Notes: generated by a model from the sequence alone, not told the origin. A DNA stretch of 64,000 nucleotides from Halopseudomonas xinjiangensis (GCF_900104945.1 NZ_LT629736.1:3127001-3191000), one strand, 5' to 3'; numbered from the stretch's first letter, positions 22,775 to 32,246 are shown. Made by a program: numbers and translations.

Positions 22775-23631
22775 AACGGCGCGCTTTCCTTCTCGGATGC
22801 CTGCTGATCGCCTCGCTGTCGGTCGCTCGCGCAGAGCCCGGCGCCACGCCGCGGGTAGCCGTGATCGACTGGGGCTTGGCCGAAACACTGCTAGGCCTGG
22901 GCGTGACACCCCTCGCAGTCGCCGAGCTGGACAATTACCAGCGCTGGGTGGCGGTCCCTGAGATGCCGCCTACGGTTCATGACCTTGGTCTGCGTACCGA
23001 GCCCAACCTGGAACTGTTGGCGCAGCTACGTCCGGACATGATTCTCATCACGCCGCAATTCGAAGCAGCCCGGTCCAAGCTCGAGCGGATCGCGCCGGTT
23101 ATCAGTCTGTCGATCTACCGCCCGGATGGAGATGCCTACGCCAACGCCCGGGAGGTCACCCGCGAACTCGGCAGGCTCACCGCAACCGCAGACCGCGCCG
23201 AAGCGCTGATTCAGGCAGTCGATGCGCAGCTTGCCGCATTGCGCGTCGCGCTGGCCGACCAGTCCATCGAGCCACTTTTCGTGGCCAGCTTTATGGACGA
23301 TCGCCACGTTCGGGTGTTCGGCCCGCAAAGCCTGTTCCATGCGGTGCTGATCCGCGCCGGGCTGTCCAACGCGTGGACCGGTTCGGACAACTTCTGGGGG
23401 TTCGCCCAGGCCGGCGTGGAAAAACTGGCCGAGCCGCATGAAGCCGGGCTGATCGTCCTTCGGCCATTGCCCTTGAATGCCGAGCGCAGCCTTGCCGCCA
23501 GCGCCCTCTGGCAGAACCTTCCATTCGTCCGCGCGGGGCGGGTTTATGAACTGCCGCCCACCTGGCAGTTCGGTGGGCTGATTTCCGCGAGCCGCTTCGC
23601 AACGCTTCTGGCCGAGGCGCTGGATGGCTGA
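22771..23631 (+). CDS. fhuD: Ferric-siderophore ABC transporter, periplasmic binding protein
   Basis: Class III periplasmic binding protein (286 residues) with a signal peptide (about residues 1-21, ending SVARA). The family pattern is seen as RVAVIDWGLAETLLGLGVTPLAVAE and LRPDMILITPQF. It matches FhuD-like hydroxamate-siderophore binding proteins more than haem- or B12-binding ones. The GTG start overlaps the ATPase stop, and its own stop overlaps the permease start. Confidence 0.9.
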   Translation: MKRRAFLLGCLLIASLSVARAEPGATPRVAVIDWGLAETLLGLGVTPLAVAELDNYQRWVAVPEMPPTVHDLGLRTEPNLELLAQLRPDMILITPQFEAARSKLERIAPVISLSIYRPDGDAYANAREVTRELGRLTATADRAEALIQAVDAQLAALRVALADQSIEPLFVASFMDDRHVRVFGPQSLFHAVLIRAGLSNAWTGSDNFWGFAQAGVEKLAEPHEAGLIVLRPLPLNAERSLAASALWQNLPFVRAGRVYELPPTWQFGGLISASRFATLLAEALDG

Positions 23632-25603
23632 GCCGATGGGCCGGCGTCCGCCGGTGGGTCTGTGGATTGGCGGCCTTTTGCTTGTCGCGTTTGCACTGGC
23701 GGTGCTGCAGCTGTCTGTTCGCCTGCCGCCCCCGCTCTGGACAGAAGCGCTGCTGCAGCCGCAGCTGAGCGATGTGCGCCAGTTGCTGGTGCATTTCAGC
23801 TGGATGCCGCGGCTGGTCATGAGCGGTCTATGCGGCGCCGCGCTGGGGCTCGCTGGTCTGCTCATGCAACAGGTGCTGCGCAATCCCCTCGCTTCGCCCT
23901 CTACGCTTGGTGCGGCGAACGGGGCGCAGTTGGCTCTCGCACTCGCCACCTTGCATGCCCCGGCATTGCTTGTCGCCAGCCAGTGGATCGCCTTCGCCGG
24001 CGCGGCGCTGGCTACGCTGGCTGTGCTGCTATTGGCAGGACGGCGCGGGTTCTCCCCGCTTAGCCTGATTCTGGCGGGCATGGTCATCAGCTTGTATCTG
24101 GGTGCGCTGAACGTCGTGCTGATGCTGACGCAGCCGCAGGGGCTGACCGCGCTGTTCATCTGGACAGCGGGCTCGCTCAGTCAGAACAGCTGGGATGGCG
24201 TGATGTTCCTGCTGCCGCGGCTGGCCCTGGCGCTGCTTGCCGTATGGATACTGGCGCGCCCGCTGGCGCTGCTCGAACTGGACGAGACCGGGGCGCGCAG
24301 CCTTGGCGTGTCGCTCGGGCGCTTGCGTGTTCTGGCGCTGGGTATCGCAGTGTTCCTCACGGCCTGCGTGGTCAGCAGCGTCGGGGTGATCGGTTTCATC
24401 GGCCTCGCCGCGCCGGCCATCTGCCGGTTGATGGGCGCCCGCGGCTTCGCTCAGCGGTTGGTCTGGACACCGTTGCTGGGTGCCGCTTTGCTGTGGCTGG
24501 CCGACCTGGGACTTCAGCAGCTGGCCAGTGAGCGCAGTGAACTGCTGCCCACCGGCGCGGTGACCGCGCTGCTTGGAGCGCCTCTGCTATTGTGGCTGTT
24601 GCCGCGCCTGCGCATGGGTGCGGCCCCGGCAGTCCGCGCCGTGCCGAGTAGTCCCGCTCGGGCGGGCCCGGCGCGGCATACCCTGGTCGTGCTTGGCCTG
24701 AGCGTACTGCTGCTGGCGGCCCTGGCGCTATTTCTCGGGCAGGGAATGGATGGCTGGTCCGCCACGCTGGACTGGGCGGTGATCGAATGGCGTTTGCCGC
24801 GGGCGATGTCCGCCGCGGGCGCCGGCTTGATGCTGGCGCTGGCCGGAACCCTGCTGCAACGACTGACTGGTAACCCGATGGCTAGTCCGGAGATCATGGG
24901 CATCAGTGCCGGCGCGGCGCTGGGCCTGATGGCCATGGTCTTCCTCTGGCCTGCCGCGCCTTTGCTCGTTCGGCTGGCGATCGGCTGTCTCGGTGCTACG
25001 GTCACGCTGTTCATCATCATCGGCTTCGCCCGCCGTCAGGATTTCTCGCCGGAACGGCTGCTGCTGGTGGGTATCGCGATTAGCGCGCTGTTCGATGCGG
25101 TACAAACGCTGGTGCTGTCGATGAACGATCCGCGCGGTCAGGACCTGCTTGGCTGGCTTTCCGGCTCGACCTATCACGTGGAGCTGCCGCTGGCACTGGT
25201 CGCCCTGATCGGCGCCGGGGTTTTGCTCTCGCTGTGCCTGCCACTGCAACGCTGGCTGACGCTCCTGCCGCTGGGCGACAGCGCGCCTCGCAGTCTTGGC
25301 GTACCCCTGGCACGGGCGCGGCTGATGCTCATGTTGCTCGCCGCGCTGCTGACCGCAGCAGGCACGCTGGTAATCGGGCCGCTGAGCTTCGTCGGCCTGA
25401 TGGCTCCGCACATGGCGCGGCTGCTCGGCTTTCACAAGGCACGCGGACAGCTACTTGCTGCGGCGTTGCTGGGCGCAGGGCTGATGCTGCTGGCGGACTG
25501 GCTCGGTCGCATGTTGATGTTCCCGGACCAACTGCCGGCCGGTCTGCTGGCGGCCGTCATCGGCGGCGCCTATCTTGTCTGGGGGCTCGGTCGTCGCGCC
25601 TGA
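23624..25603 (+). CDS. fhuB: Double-length siderophore ABC permease (FhuB type)
   Basis: Inner-membrane permease of 659 residues made of two homologous FecCD halves (about 1-330 and 345-659), each with the BtuC-type fold. Repeated markers are LMQQVLRNPLASPSTLGAANGAQ in half one and LLQRLTGNPMASPEIMGISAGA in half two. GFIGLAAPAICRLMGARG and SFVGLMAPHMARLLGFHK are the cytoplasmic coupling loops. Fusion of both permeases in one chain is characteristic of FhuB, supporting a hydroxamate siderophore (ferrichrome or ferrioxamine type) substrate. Confidence 0.94.
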   Translation: MAEPMGRRPPVGLWIGGLLLVAFALAVLQLSVRLPPPLWTEALLQPQLSDVRQLLVHFSWMPRLVMSGLCGAALGLAGLLMQQVLRNPLASPSTLGAANGAQLALALATLHAPALLVASQWIAFAGAALATLAVLLLAGRRGFSPLSLILAGMVISLYLGALNVVLMLTQPQGLTALFIWTAGSLSQNSWDGVMFLLPRLALALLAVWILARPLALLELDETGARSLGVSLGRLRVLALGIAVFLTACVVSSVGVIGFIGLAAPAICRLMGARGFAQRLVWTPLLGAALLWLADLGLQQLASERSELLPTGAVTALLGAPLLLWLLPRLRMGAAPAVRAVPSSPARAGPARHTLVVLGLSVLLLAALALFLGQGMDGWSATLDWAVIEWRLPRAMSAAGAGLMLALAGTLLQRLTGNPMASPEIMGISAGAALGLMAMVFLWPAAPLLVRLAIGCLGATVTLFIIIGFARRQDFSPERLLLVGIAISALFDAVQTLVLSMNDPRGQDLLGWLSGSTYHVELPLALVALIGAGVLLSLCLPLQRWLTLLPLGDSAPRSLGVPLARARLMLMLLAALLTAAGTLVIGPLSFVGLMAPHMARLLGFHKARGQLLAAALLGAGLMLLADWLGRMLMFPDQLPAGLLAAVIGGAYLVWGLGRRA

Positions 25604-25628
25604 GTCGCTCTGCAACCACGGACTGCCG

Positions 25629-26378
25629 ATGTTCGAATACCTTGCACTGTTCATCTCGGGTTTCTTCGCCTGGATCGTATCCACCCTGGGCGGTGGCGGA
25701 GGCGCCTTCGTACTGGTGCCGCTGGTGGGTTTCATCGTCGGTGCGCAGGCGGTGGCGCCTGTCACCACGCTGGCCACCCTGATGGCCGGGGGCGGGCGGG
25801 TTCTGGTGTTTCGCCGCGACGTGCAGTGGTCCGTGGTGCGCTGGGGTCTGCCGGGAGCCGTACTTGGCGCCATCGGTGGCGCGTTGGTATTCGCTTCGCT
25901 GAAAGTCGAATGGTTGCAGATCGTCGTCGGTCTGTTCCTGATCAGCATGGTGGTACAGCATCGCTTCGGTGCGCGTGGGCGCAGCTGGACGCCTGCCAAC
26001 TGGTGGTTCTTTCCGGCTCACATGCTGGTGGGTTTCGTCTCGGGGCTGGTCGGTGCGGTGGGCCCTGTGCTCAACCCGCTGTACCTGAGCGCCGGGCTCA
26101 GCCGCGCACGTCTGATCGGCACCAAGACGGCGATCTCCCTGCCCATGCAGATCACCAAGCTGGTCAGCTACGTGATTCTCGGCGCGCTCAGCGGCGAGCT
26201 GCTGTGGTTCGGCGTGGCGGCGGGAGCTGGCGCGGTGACCTCCAACTGGCTGGCCCGGCGCCTGTTGCGTGGCATGGCCGAGCGCACCTTCGAGGGCATC
26301 GTCTTCGCTTTCATGGCCATCAGCGGAGCCTGGATGATCTGGCAGCAACGTCAGACGATCGCCGTGCTCTGGCAATGA
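25629..26378 (+). CDS. TSUP (TauE/SafE) family membrane transporter
   Basis: A 249-residue membrane protein with about eight hydrophobic segments and the TSUP pattern (glycine-rich TLGGGGGAFVLVP early, GLVGAVGPVLNPLYLS in the second half). Members move sulfite, sulfonates, sulfoacetate or other small organic anions; substrate not predictable. I chose ATG 25629 because the protein then begins at the first membrane helix. It follows fhuB by 25 bases but has no known link to iron uptake. Confidence 0.85.
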   Translation: MFEYLALFISGFFAWIVSTLGGGGGAFVLVPLVGFIVGAQAVAPVTTLATLMAGGGRVLVFRRDVQWSVVRWGLPGAVLGAIGGALVFASLKVEWLQIVVGLFLISMVVQHRFGARGRSWTPANWWFFPAHMLVGFVSGLVGAVGPVLNPLYLSAGLSRARLIGTKTAISLPMQITKLVSYVILGALSGELLWFGVAAGAGAVTSNWLARRLLRGMAERTFEGIVFAFMAISGAWMIWQQRQTIAVLWQ

Positions 26379-26469
26379 CCGACTCGGCGCACAGAGCTTT
26401 CCTCCCCGCCTTTCGGCGTCTAAGGTTGGAGCAATCGTACATAACGTTCGAATTTGGTGAGGATATGCA

Positions 26470-27480
26470 ATGAAAGCGATCGGCTATACCCAGCACGGTG
26501 ACAGTTCCCGTGACGACGCACTGGTCGAACTGGACCTCCCCCGGCCCCAGCCCGGCCCGCACGATCTGTTGGTCCGGGTCGCCGCGGTATCGGTCAATCC
26601 GGTGGACACCAAGATCCGACGCACCCGCCCGGCGTCCCCGGACGAGCCGCAGGTGCTTGGTTGGGACGCGGTGGGTACGGTCGTGGAGACCGGCGATGCG
26701 GTAGAGGGCTTCGCCGCCGGTGATCGGGTGTTCTACGCCGGCGCTGTCAACCGGCAGGGTAGCAATGCCGAGTTCCAGCTGGTCGATGCGCGCATCGTCG
26801 GCCATGCGCCGGTATCGATCAGCGATGCGGAGGCAGCGGCCCTGCCGCTGACCGCCATCACCGCCTGGGAGTTGCTGTTCGATCGGTTTGGCGTGACCGA
26901 GGGCAGCGGCAAGGGGCGAAGCCTGCTGGTCATCGGCGCCGCGGGCGGTGTCGGTTCCATGCTGGTGCAGCTCGCCCATAGGCTCACCGACCTGACCGTG
27001 ATCGGCACCGCAGCCAGGCCGGAAAGCGCCGAGTGGGCGCGCCAGCTAGGCGCCGACCACATCATCGACCATAGTCAGCCCATGCTGGCGCAGCTCAAAC
27101 AGCTGGGCCTGGAGTCGGTCGACATGATCGCCTCGTTGACCCATACCCAGGATTACTACGACCAGTACATCGAATGTCTGACTCCACAGGGCAAGCTCGG
27201 GTTGATCGATGATTTCGACAGCCTCGACGTGATCAAGCTCAAGCCCAAGAGTCTGTCCCTGCATTGGGAGTTCATGTTTGCCCGCAGCCTGCATCAGACC
27301 GCGGACATGGCCGCACAGGGCAAACTGCTCGAACGCGTCTCGCAATTGATCGATACCGGCACGCTGCGAACCACATTGGGTGAGCACTTCGGCACCATCA
27401 ACGCAGCCAATCTGCTCAAGGCCCACCGGTTGTTGGAGAGCCACAAGGCGCGCGGCAAGATCGTGCTCGAAGGCTTCTGA
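26470..27480 (+). CDS. Zinc-independent MDR oxidoreductase (quinone oxidoreductase-like)
   Basis: Medium-chain dehydrogenase/reductase of 336 residues. The GroES-like domain starts the protein (VSVNPVDTKIR, LGWDAVGTVVETG), and the Rossmann domain carries LLVIGAAGGVGSMLVQLA. The catalytic and structural zinc cysteines of alcohol dehydrogenases are absent, so despite the common label 'zinc-binding alcohol dehydrogenase' it is more likely an NADPH:quinone or enone reductase. GAGGATATGCA lies before the ATG. It appears to be a single-gene unit followed by a hairpin. Confidence 0.87.
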   Translation: MKAIGYTQHGDSSRDDALVELDLPRPQPGPHDLLVRVAAVSVNPVDTKIRRTRPASPDEPQVLGWDAVGTVVETGDAVEGFAAGDRVFYAGAVNRQGSNAEFQLVDARIVGHAPVSISDAEAAALPLTAITAWELLFDRFGVTEGSGKGRSLLVIGAAGGVGSMLVQLAHRLTDLTVIGTAARPESAEWARQLGADHIIDHSQPMLAQLKQLGLESVDMIASLTHTQDYYDQYIECLTPQGKLGLIDDFDSLDVIKLKPKSLSLHWEFMFARSLHQTADMAAQGKLLERVSQLIDTGTLRTTLGEHFGTINAANLLKAHRLLESHKARGKIVLEGF

Positions 27481-27484
27481 ACGC

Positions 27485-27516
27485 AGCCTCGTCTCGCTAC
27501 GTCGAGATCCGAGGCT
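27485..27516 (+). terminator. Hairpin after the MDR gene, possible terminator
   Basis: AGCCTCG and CGAGGCT (27485-27491 and 27510-27516) pair around an inner TCTCG/CGAGA stem. There is no T tract, so if it ends transcription it is not a classical intrinsic terminator. Confidence 0.4.
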
Positions 27517-27599
27517 ACGCCTTGACAGTCCAAGGGCTGGACAACACCTTCGCCTGAGAAACGGCTGCCGGTTCGGCGGCCTTGCCAAGGAACATGTAC

Positions 27600-28523
27600 G
27601 TGTCGACACAGTTTCCACCGCGAGTACGCCTGGTTGAAGTAGGCCCGCGTGACGGGTTGCAGAACGAGCAGCAGCCGATCAGCGTGGCTGAGAAGGTGCG
27701 GCTGGTAGACGATCTGAGCGCCGCGGGTCTGGGCTACATCGAGGTCGGCAGCTTCGTCTCACCCCGTTGGGTGCCGCAAATGGCTGGAAGCGCCGATGTG
27801 TTCGCTGCCATAGAGCAGCGTCCTGGCGTGACCTATGCAGCGCTGGCTCCTAACCTCAAGGGCTTCGAGGCGGCGTTGGCGGCCGGCGTGCGTGAAGTGG
27901 CGGTATTCGCTGCGGCATCCGAAGCCTTCTCCCAGCGCAACATCAACTGCTCCATCGGCGAGAGTCTGCAGCGCTTCGCGCCGTTGATGGAGGCGGCAGC
28001 AGAGCACGACGTGCGCGTGCGCGGCTATATTTCCTGCGTGCTGGGCTGTCCCTACGACGGCGCGGTGCAGCCCGCAGACGTTGCGCATATCGCAGCCGAG
28101 CTGATCGGCATGGGCTGCTACGAAGTGTCGCTGGGCGATACCATCGGCGTGGGTACCGCCGGCGATACGCATCGCCTGTTCGACAGGGTCTGTCGCGACG
28201 TGCCGCGCGAACGACTGGCCGGCCACTTTCATGACACCTATGGCCAGGCACTGGCTAACATACATGCTGCGCTGATCGAAGGCATCGCCGTGTTCGACAG
28301 CTCGGTGGCCGGCCTCGGCGGTTGTCCTTACGCGCGCGGCGCCACTGGCAACGTGGCCACCGAGGATGTGTTGTATCTGCTCAACGGGATGGGTATCGAG
28401 ACCGGCGTCGACATGGATCGTCTTGTTACAGCTGGCGATCGTATATGTCAGGTACTCGGCAAGCTGAACGGCTCCCGGGTAGCCCGGGCCATGCTGGCGC
28501 GAATTGAGTCTGCGACCGGGTGA
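27600..28523 (+). CDS. mvaB: Hydroxymethylglutaryl-CoA lyase
   Basis: Cleaves HMG-CoA to acetoacetate and acetyl-CoA, the last step of leucine breakdown (307 residues). RLVEVGPRDGLQNE is the metal/substrate motif at the N-terminus, and GLGGCPYARGATGNVATED holds the catalytic Cys in the GxGGCP signature. I chose the GTG at 27600 because AAGGA sits 8 bases upstream; the ATG at 27594 is too close to it. None of the other leucine genes (liuABCD) is next to it. Confidence 0.94.
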   Translation: MSTQFPPRVRLVEVGPRDGLQNEQQPISVAEKVRLVDDLSAAGLGYIEVGSFVSPRWVPQMAGSADVFAAIEQRPGVTYAALAPNLKGFEAALAAGVREVAVFAAASEAFSQRNINCSIGESLQRFAPLMEAAAEHDVRVRGYISCVLGCPYDGAVQPADVAHIAAELIGMGCYEVSLGDTIGVGTAGDTHRLFDRVCRDVPRERLAGHFHDTYGQALANIHAALIEGIAVFDSSVAGLGGCPYARGATGNVATEDVLYLLNGMGIETGVDMDRLVTAGDRICQVLGKLNGSRVARAMLARIESATG

Positions 28524-28584
28524 GACGCGCCCCGTCCTCCTCGTCATACGGCTGGCCTGGACCAGCCCTTTCCAAGGAGAGCCA

Positions 28585-29628
28585 ATGAACCGCTCCAATC
28601 CGCTGGGAACACGAATTCCCTTGATTCAGGCGCCGATGGCCGGAGTGCAGGGCAGCGCGTTGGCGCTCGAGGTATGCCGCGCCGGTGCGCTTGGTTCGTT
28701 GCCTGCCGCGATGTTGTCGCCCGATGTGCTCGAACAGGAGCTGAGCAGACTAGCCGAACACAGCGCCGGACCCTGGAACGTGAATTTCTTCTGTCATACG
28801 CCACCTCAGCCGGACGAGGCGGCGGCGCTCCGCTGGCGCGAAGCGCTGCGGCCGTATTACCAACAATTCGGTATCGATCCGGACTCGGTCAAACCCGGCG
28901 CAGGCAGACGACCCTTTGACGCCGATAGCCTTGCGCTGCTCGAGCGTTTCCGGCCGGCGGTGGTCAGCTTCCATTTCGGCCTGCCTGAACCCGCTCTGCT
29001 GGATCGGGTCAAGGCGCTTGGTATCCTCGTGCTGTCTTCAGCCACGACCGTTGAGGAAGCACGCTGGCTGGAAGCGCGCGGAGCCGATGTCATCATCGCC
29101 CAGGGATCGGAAGCGGGCGGTCATCGCGGCATGTTTCTGAACGATGACCTGACCGCGCAGCTCGGAACTCTGTCCCTGGTGCCGCAGATCGTCGACGCAG
29201 TTCGCCTGCCGGTGATCGCGGCGGGAGGAATAGCCGATACCCGTGGCATACGCGCTGCCCTGGCGCTCGGCGCTTCAGCGGTGCAGCTCGGCACCGCCTA
29301 TCTGCTGTGTCCGGAATGTACTACCACGCCGATCCATCGTGCGGCCCTGGCCAGTCCGGCCACTGCTCGTACCGCCTTGACCAATGTATTCAGTGGACGC
29401 CCCGCGCGGGGTATCGTCAATCGGGTGATGCGCGAGCTGGGCCCGATGTCGCCGGCTGCGCCGGCCTTTCCGCTGGCGACCGCGGGTATTGCACCCTTGC
29501 GAGCGGCTGCTGAACAACAAGGCAATGGTGACTTCTCGCCCTTATGGTCGGGCCAGAACGCCAGCGGCTGCCGGGAAATCCCGGCCTATCAGTTGACCGC
29601 CGAGTTGGGCAGCGCTTTCTCCGACTGA
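28585..29628 (+). CDS. Nitronate monooxygenase family flavoprotein
   Basis: FMN-dependent TIM-barrel protein (347 residues) of the 2-nitropropane dioxygenase family, which oxidises propionate-3-nitronate and similar nitronates. The N-terminus PLIQAPMAGVQGSALA and the segments IIAQGSEAGGHRG (with the catalytic His), PVIAAGGIADTRGI and GASAVQLGTAYLLCPE are characteristic. AAGGAGA lies 5 bases before the chosen ATG. It follows mvaB by 61 bases and is convergent with fhuF. The physiological role is probably nitronate detoxification; some members have other substrates. Confidence 0.88.
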   Translation: MNRSNPLGTRIPLIQAPMAGVQGSALALEVCRAGALGSLPAAMLSPDVLEQELSRLAEHSAGPWNVNFFCHTPPQPDEAAALRWREALRPYYQQFGIDPDSVKPGAGRRPFDADSLALLERFRPAVVSFHFGLPEPALLDRVKALGILVLSSATTVEEARWLEARGADVIIAQGSEAGGHRGMFLNDDLTAQLGTLSLVPQIVDAVRLPVIAAGGIADTRGIRAALALGASAVQLGTAYLLCPECTTTPIHRAALASPATARTALTNVFSGRPARGIVNRVMRELGPMSPAAPAFPLATAGIAPLRAAAEQQGNGDFSPLWSGQNASGCREIPAYQLTAELGSAFSD

Positions 29629-29633
29629 GCCGA

Positions 29634-30401
29634 TCAGGCTTCGCGCGCGAGAATGGCGTCAGGTTGGTAGCCAGCCGGAGGGTTATCGGTGTGCGGACAG
29701 GTCGCGCATAGCTTCTTGCCCGGTAGCAGGTAGCGCACACAGCAGTGTTTGCGCTGCCGGTGCGGTTCGTCCGTGCCCGGGCGCTGCACATAGCGGATGC
29801 TGCCGTACAACGGATTGGTGTAACCATTGGGTCGACAGGTCGTAGTCAGCAGCTCCCTGCCCTGGCTCGTTCTGGCCTCCGGTGCCCCAGCGGAAGCGAC
29901 CTCTCCAAGCGCCCATTCGTAATAGTGGCCGACGCTGCTCCAGAGTACCTTGGGCGCGATCTTCACCTGTGAGCACAGTGCCCGGATCACCGGATCAAGG
30001 TGATGGTCGAGTAGTTCTTCGAAGCGTTCGAACCCATTTACAGGTTCACGCGACCACGGGCGACCTATATCTGGCAGGACGAAGACTTCCGGCAGCCCGT
30101 CTTCGCCAATGACCACGCGAAGCGAGGCAACATGCACCGGCAGGCGCCAGTTGTGCAGCAGGCTGGCGGTCAGCACTGCCGGAACCAGGCGCAGGAAGTG
30201 ATACTTGATCCAGATCGAGGCAAGCGCACGGCGATCGGCGTCGGCGTATTGCGGAGCGAAGCGCAGCAGATTGTCAGACAACTGTTGCGGGGCCAGATAC
30301 TGCTGAAGGTCCACGGACGGACGCGGATCGCCGGCCAGCGTCAGCGTCTGGCCGAGCCTGGCCAGCGGGCCGGGGAACAGGTCTGGCAGTGTCTGAATCA
30401 T
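29634..30401 (-). CDS. fhuF: Siderophore-iron reductase FhuF
   Basis: Cytoplasmic [2Fe-2S] ferric-siderophore reductase (255 residues) that releases iron from hydroxamate siderophores. The diagnostic C-terminal cluster is KHCCVRYLLPGKKLCATCPH, that is Cys-Cys-x10-Cys-x2-Cys. GGAGAACGC precedes the ATG at 30401; the frame upstream adds only a non-conserved leader. Together with fhuCDB 4 kb away it forms a hydroxamate siderophore utilisation set. The outer-membrane receptor that should accompany it survives only as the remnant next to it. Confidence 0.93.
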   Translation of the reverse strand: MIQTLPDLFPGPLARLGQTLTLAGDPRPSVDLQQYLAPQQLSDNLLRFAPQYADADRRALASIWIKYHFLRLVPAVLTASLLHNWRLPVHVASLRVVIGEDGLPEVFVLPDIGRPWSREPVNGFERFEELLDHHLDPVIRALCSQVKIAPKVLWSSVGHYYEWALGEVASAGAPEARTSQGRELLTTTCRPNGYTNPLYGSIRYVQRPGTDEPHRQRKHCCVRYLLPGKKLCATCPHTDNPPAGYQPDAILAREA

Positions 30402-30484
30402 GCGTTCTCCGTTGGCAGTCACCCGCTTCGGGCCGGCATGCATAAGGGTAGGATGTCCGCGGCCGGGGAGGTCGCGGAGGTCGA

Positions 30485-30599
30485 TTACCAGCGATAGCTG
30501 AGGCTGGCGATGACGTTGCGGCGATTACCGTACCAGCAATAGTAGTCGCAGGTGGTGACATATGCCTTGTCGGCCAGGTTGTTGGCGTTCAGTTCATTA
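30485..30599 (-). pseudogene. Remnant: C-terminal end of a TonB-dependent siderophore receptor
   Basis: On the minus strand the frame ending at 30485 reads NELNANNLADKAYVTTC, then CWYGNRRNVIASLSYRW and a stop. This is the last beta-strand region of a FhuA/FoxA-type receptor: NNLADKxY, a Cys pair, YG.RRxV and a terminal aromatic residue after SYR. Nothing of the other roughly 650 residues exists upstream, where the frame runs into the end of the diguanylate cyclase gene. The break coincides with that gene's stop codon (30597-30599). I read this as a receptor gene lost by recombination. Confidence 0.85.
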
Positions 30600-32246
30600 G
30601 AGCAGTCCCTGCTTCTGCTGTGGCGCGACGATCCGGTTGCGCCCCTGGGCCTTGGCCTGGTACAGCCCGGCATCGGCGCGCTCGAGCACCTCCTCGGTCT
30701 GCCACTCCGGCGCTTCACAGGCGCTGACGCCGGCACTGAACGTGCATTGGAACGGGCCTTCGCTACCGCTGAATTGCAGGGCCTCGAAGCCCTTGCGGAT
30801 GTCGTCGAGGATGCTCTTGGCGTCCTGAGTATTGCAATTGGGCAGCACGGCCACGAATTCTTCACCACCGTAGCGGCCGAGACGGTCGATCTTGCGCAGG
30901 CGTTGACGCAACAGGTTGGCCAGCGCTCGAATGACATTGTCTCCAACGCCGTGGCCGTGGCGGTCGTTGACCAGCTTGAAGTGATCGATATCGATCATGG
31001 CGACGCTAACCGGCATATGTGTGCGTTGCGAGCGCTCCACTTCGAGCTCGACCTGCTCCTTGATGTCGGCGTGCTTGAGCAGCCCGGTAAGACTGTCCCG
31101 GGCCAGCGCCCGGCTGACCAGACGGGCACGCTGGGCACGGGAGAACACCGTCGTCAGCAAGGCACTGTCGCTGATAGGTTTGGTGATGAAGTCGTCGCCG
31201 GCCTTGAGCAACGCGGCCATCTGCCGGCCAAGGTCGGTTTCGGCGGACAAGTAGAGAATCGGCACGCGCAGCCAGTTGTCGTGCAGGCGGATCATTTGTG
31301 CCAGCTCGGGCCCGGAATAGCCAGGCATGTGCACGTCCATCACGATCACGTCCGGCAGGAAGTTATCGATATGTTCCAGCAGTTGTCGCGGCTGCTCGAC
31401 GGTCTCGACCAGCATCCCTGCGGCACTCAATACAGTAGCGAAGCGTGCCGCCAGCGCCGTGTCGTCGTCGACCACGAGGATGCGAAACGGCTCGTTCTGC
31501 AGCGATCCGAAGCAGCGCTCCAGGCGATTCTCCAGCGCAGCCAGATCGACCGGGCGCGTGAAGAAACCCTGGGCGCCCGCACGCACCGCGGCGATCTGGA
31601 TATCGAAGTCGTCGTTATCGCTAACCGCGATCAACGGCATAGGATGGCTCCAGCTGCTTTGCAGCTCGGCGATAGTCTCAAGCATCTGGTAGCCCGGTCC
31701 GGCCGGGCTGACGTCGATGACCAGCGCGTCCGGCTGGTGCGCCCGCAGCGCGGATGTCAGCGATTCGGCATCGGCGTGCCGCTCGACGCGGTAGCCGAAG
31801 CTCTCCAGCGTCTGTGACATGCGCATCGCCAGATCCGGGTTCGCTTCCAGTACCTGAATACCTCGATTCTCGCAGGTGTCCGCTATCATCTGGTCGGTGA
31901 TCGGCTCTTCCGGTGCGGGGCCCAGCGGCAGCCGCCCAAGCAGGGCGATGCCGTCGGCCAGTTCCTGACGGCACGTTTCACCGAAGCCATCGCGCAGGCA
32001 GCGATTGGCCAGCTGCTCTAGCTCTCTTGCCTGCACGCCAACTTCGGCGAAGCCGAAGCTTCCGGCTGATCCGGCCAGCATGTGCAACTGGTCGCGAATC
32101 GGTTCCAGCGACTGCAGGTCAGGCTTTTGCTGCGCTGCCAGCTCCAGGGCCTGATCACGCAGCGCGGGCAGTTGCTGCTTCAGGCGCTGGCGAAATCCGT
32201 CGGAAAGCTGCTGAAGCTGTGCGCGCAGATGGTCAGTGGGCTGCAT
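30597..32246 (-). CDS. Diguanylate cyclase with Hpt and two receiver domains
   Basis: A 549-residue signalling protein. Order: Hpt domain (about 1-105, phospho-His candidate His55 in HMLAGSAGSFGF), a first receiver-like domain (about 128-250), a canonical receiver (about 255-375, VVDDD and VIVMDVHMPG), and a GGDEF domain (about 385-545). The active site GRYGGEEF is intact and an RKID inhibitory site lies five residues before it, so it should make c-di-GMP under product inhibition. The start overlaps the preceding receiver gene by 14 bases. Likely output of the phosphorelay begun by the large kinase upstream. Confidence 0.92.
   Translation of the reverse strand: MQPTDHLRAQLQQLSDGFRQRLKQQLPALRDQALELAAQQKPDLQSLEPIRDQLHMLAGSAGSFGFAEVGVQARELEQLANRCLRDGFGETCRQELADGIALLGRLPLGPAPEEPITDQMIADTCENRGIQVLEANPDLAMRMSQTLESFGYRVERHADAESLTSALRAHQPDALVIDVSPAGPGYQMLETIAELQSSWSHPMPLIAVSDNDDFDIQIAAVRAGAQGFFTRPVDLAALENRLERCFGSLQNEPFRILVVDDDTALAARFATVLSAAGMLVETVEQPRQLLEHIDNFLPDVIVMDVHMPGYSGPELAQMIRLHDNWLRVPILYLSAETDLGRQMAALLKAGDDFITKPISDSALLTTVFSRAQRARLVSRALARDSLTGLLKHADIKEQVELEVERSQRTHMPVSVAMIDIDHFKLVNDRHGHGVGDNVIRALANLLRQRLRKIDRLGRYGGEEFVAVLPNCNTQDAKSILDDIRKGFEALQFSGSEGPFQCTFSAGVSACEAPEWQTEEVLERADAGLYQAKAQGRNRIVAPQQKQGLL

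Noticed and set aside
26470-27480. Zinc-dependent alcohol dehydrogenase
   Set aside because: The zinc-binding cysteines are absent, so the quinone-oxidoreductase-like reading is preferred.
30552-31817. Plus-strand open frame of 421 codons
   Set aside because: It lies opposite the GGDEF/receiver gene and has no recognisable domain.
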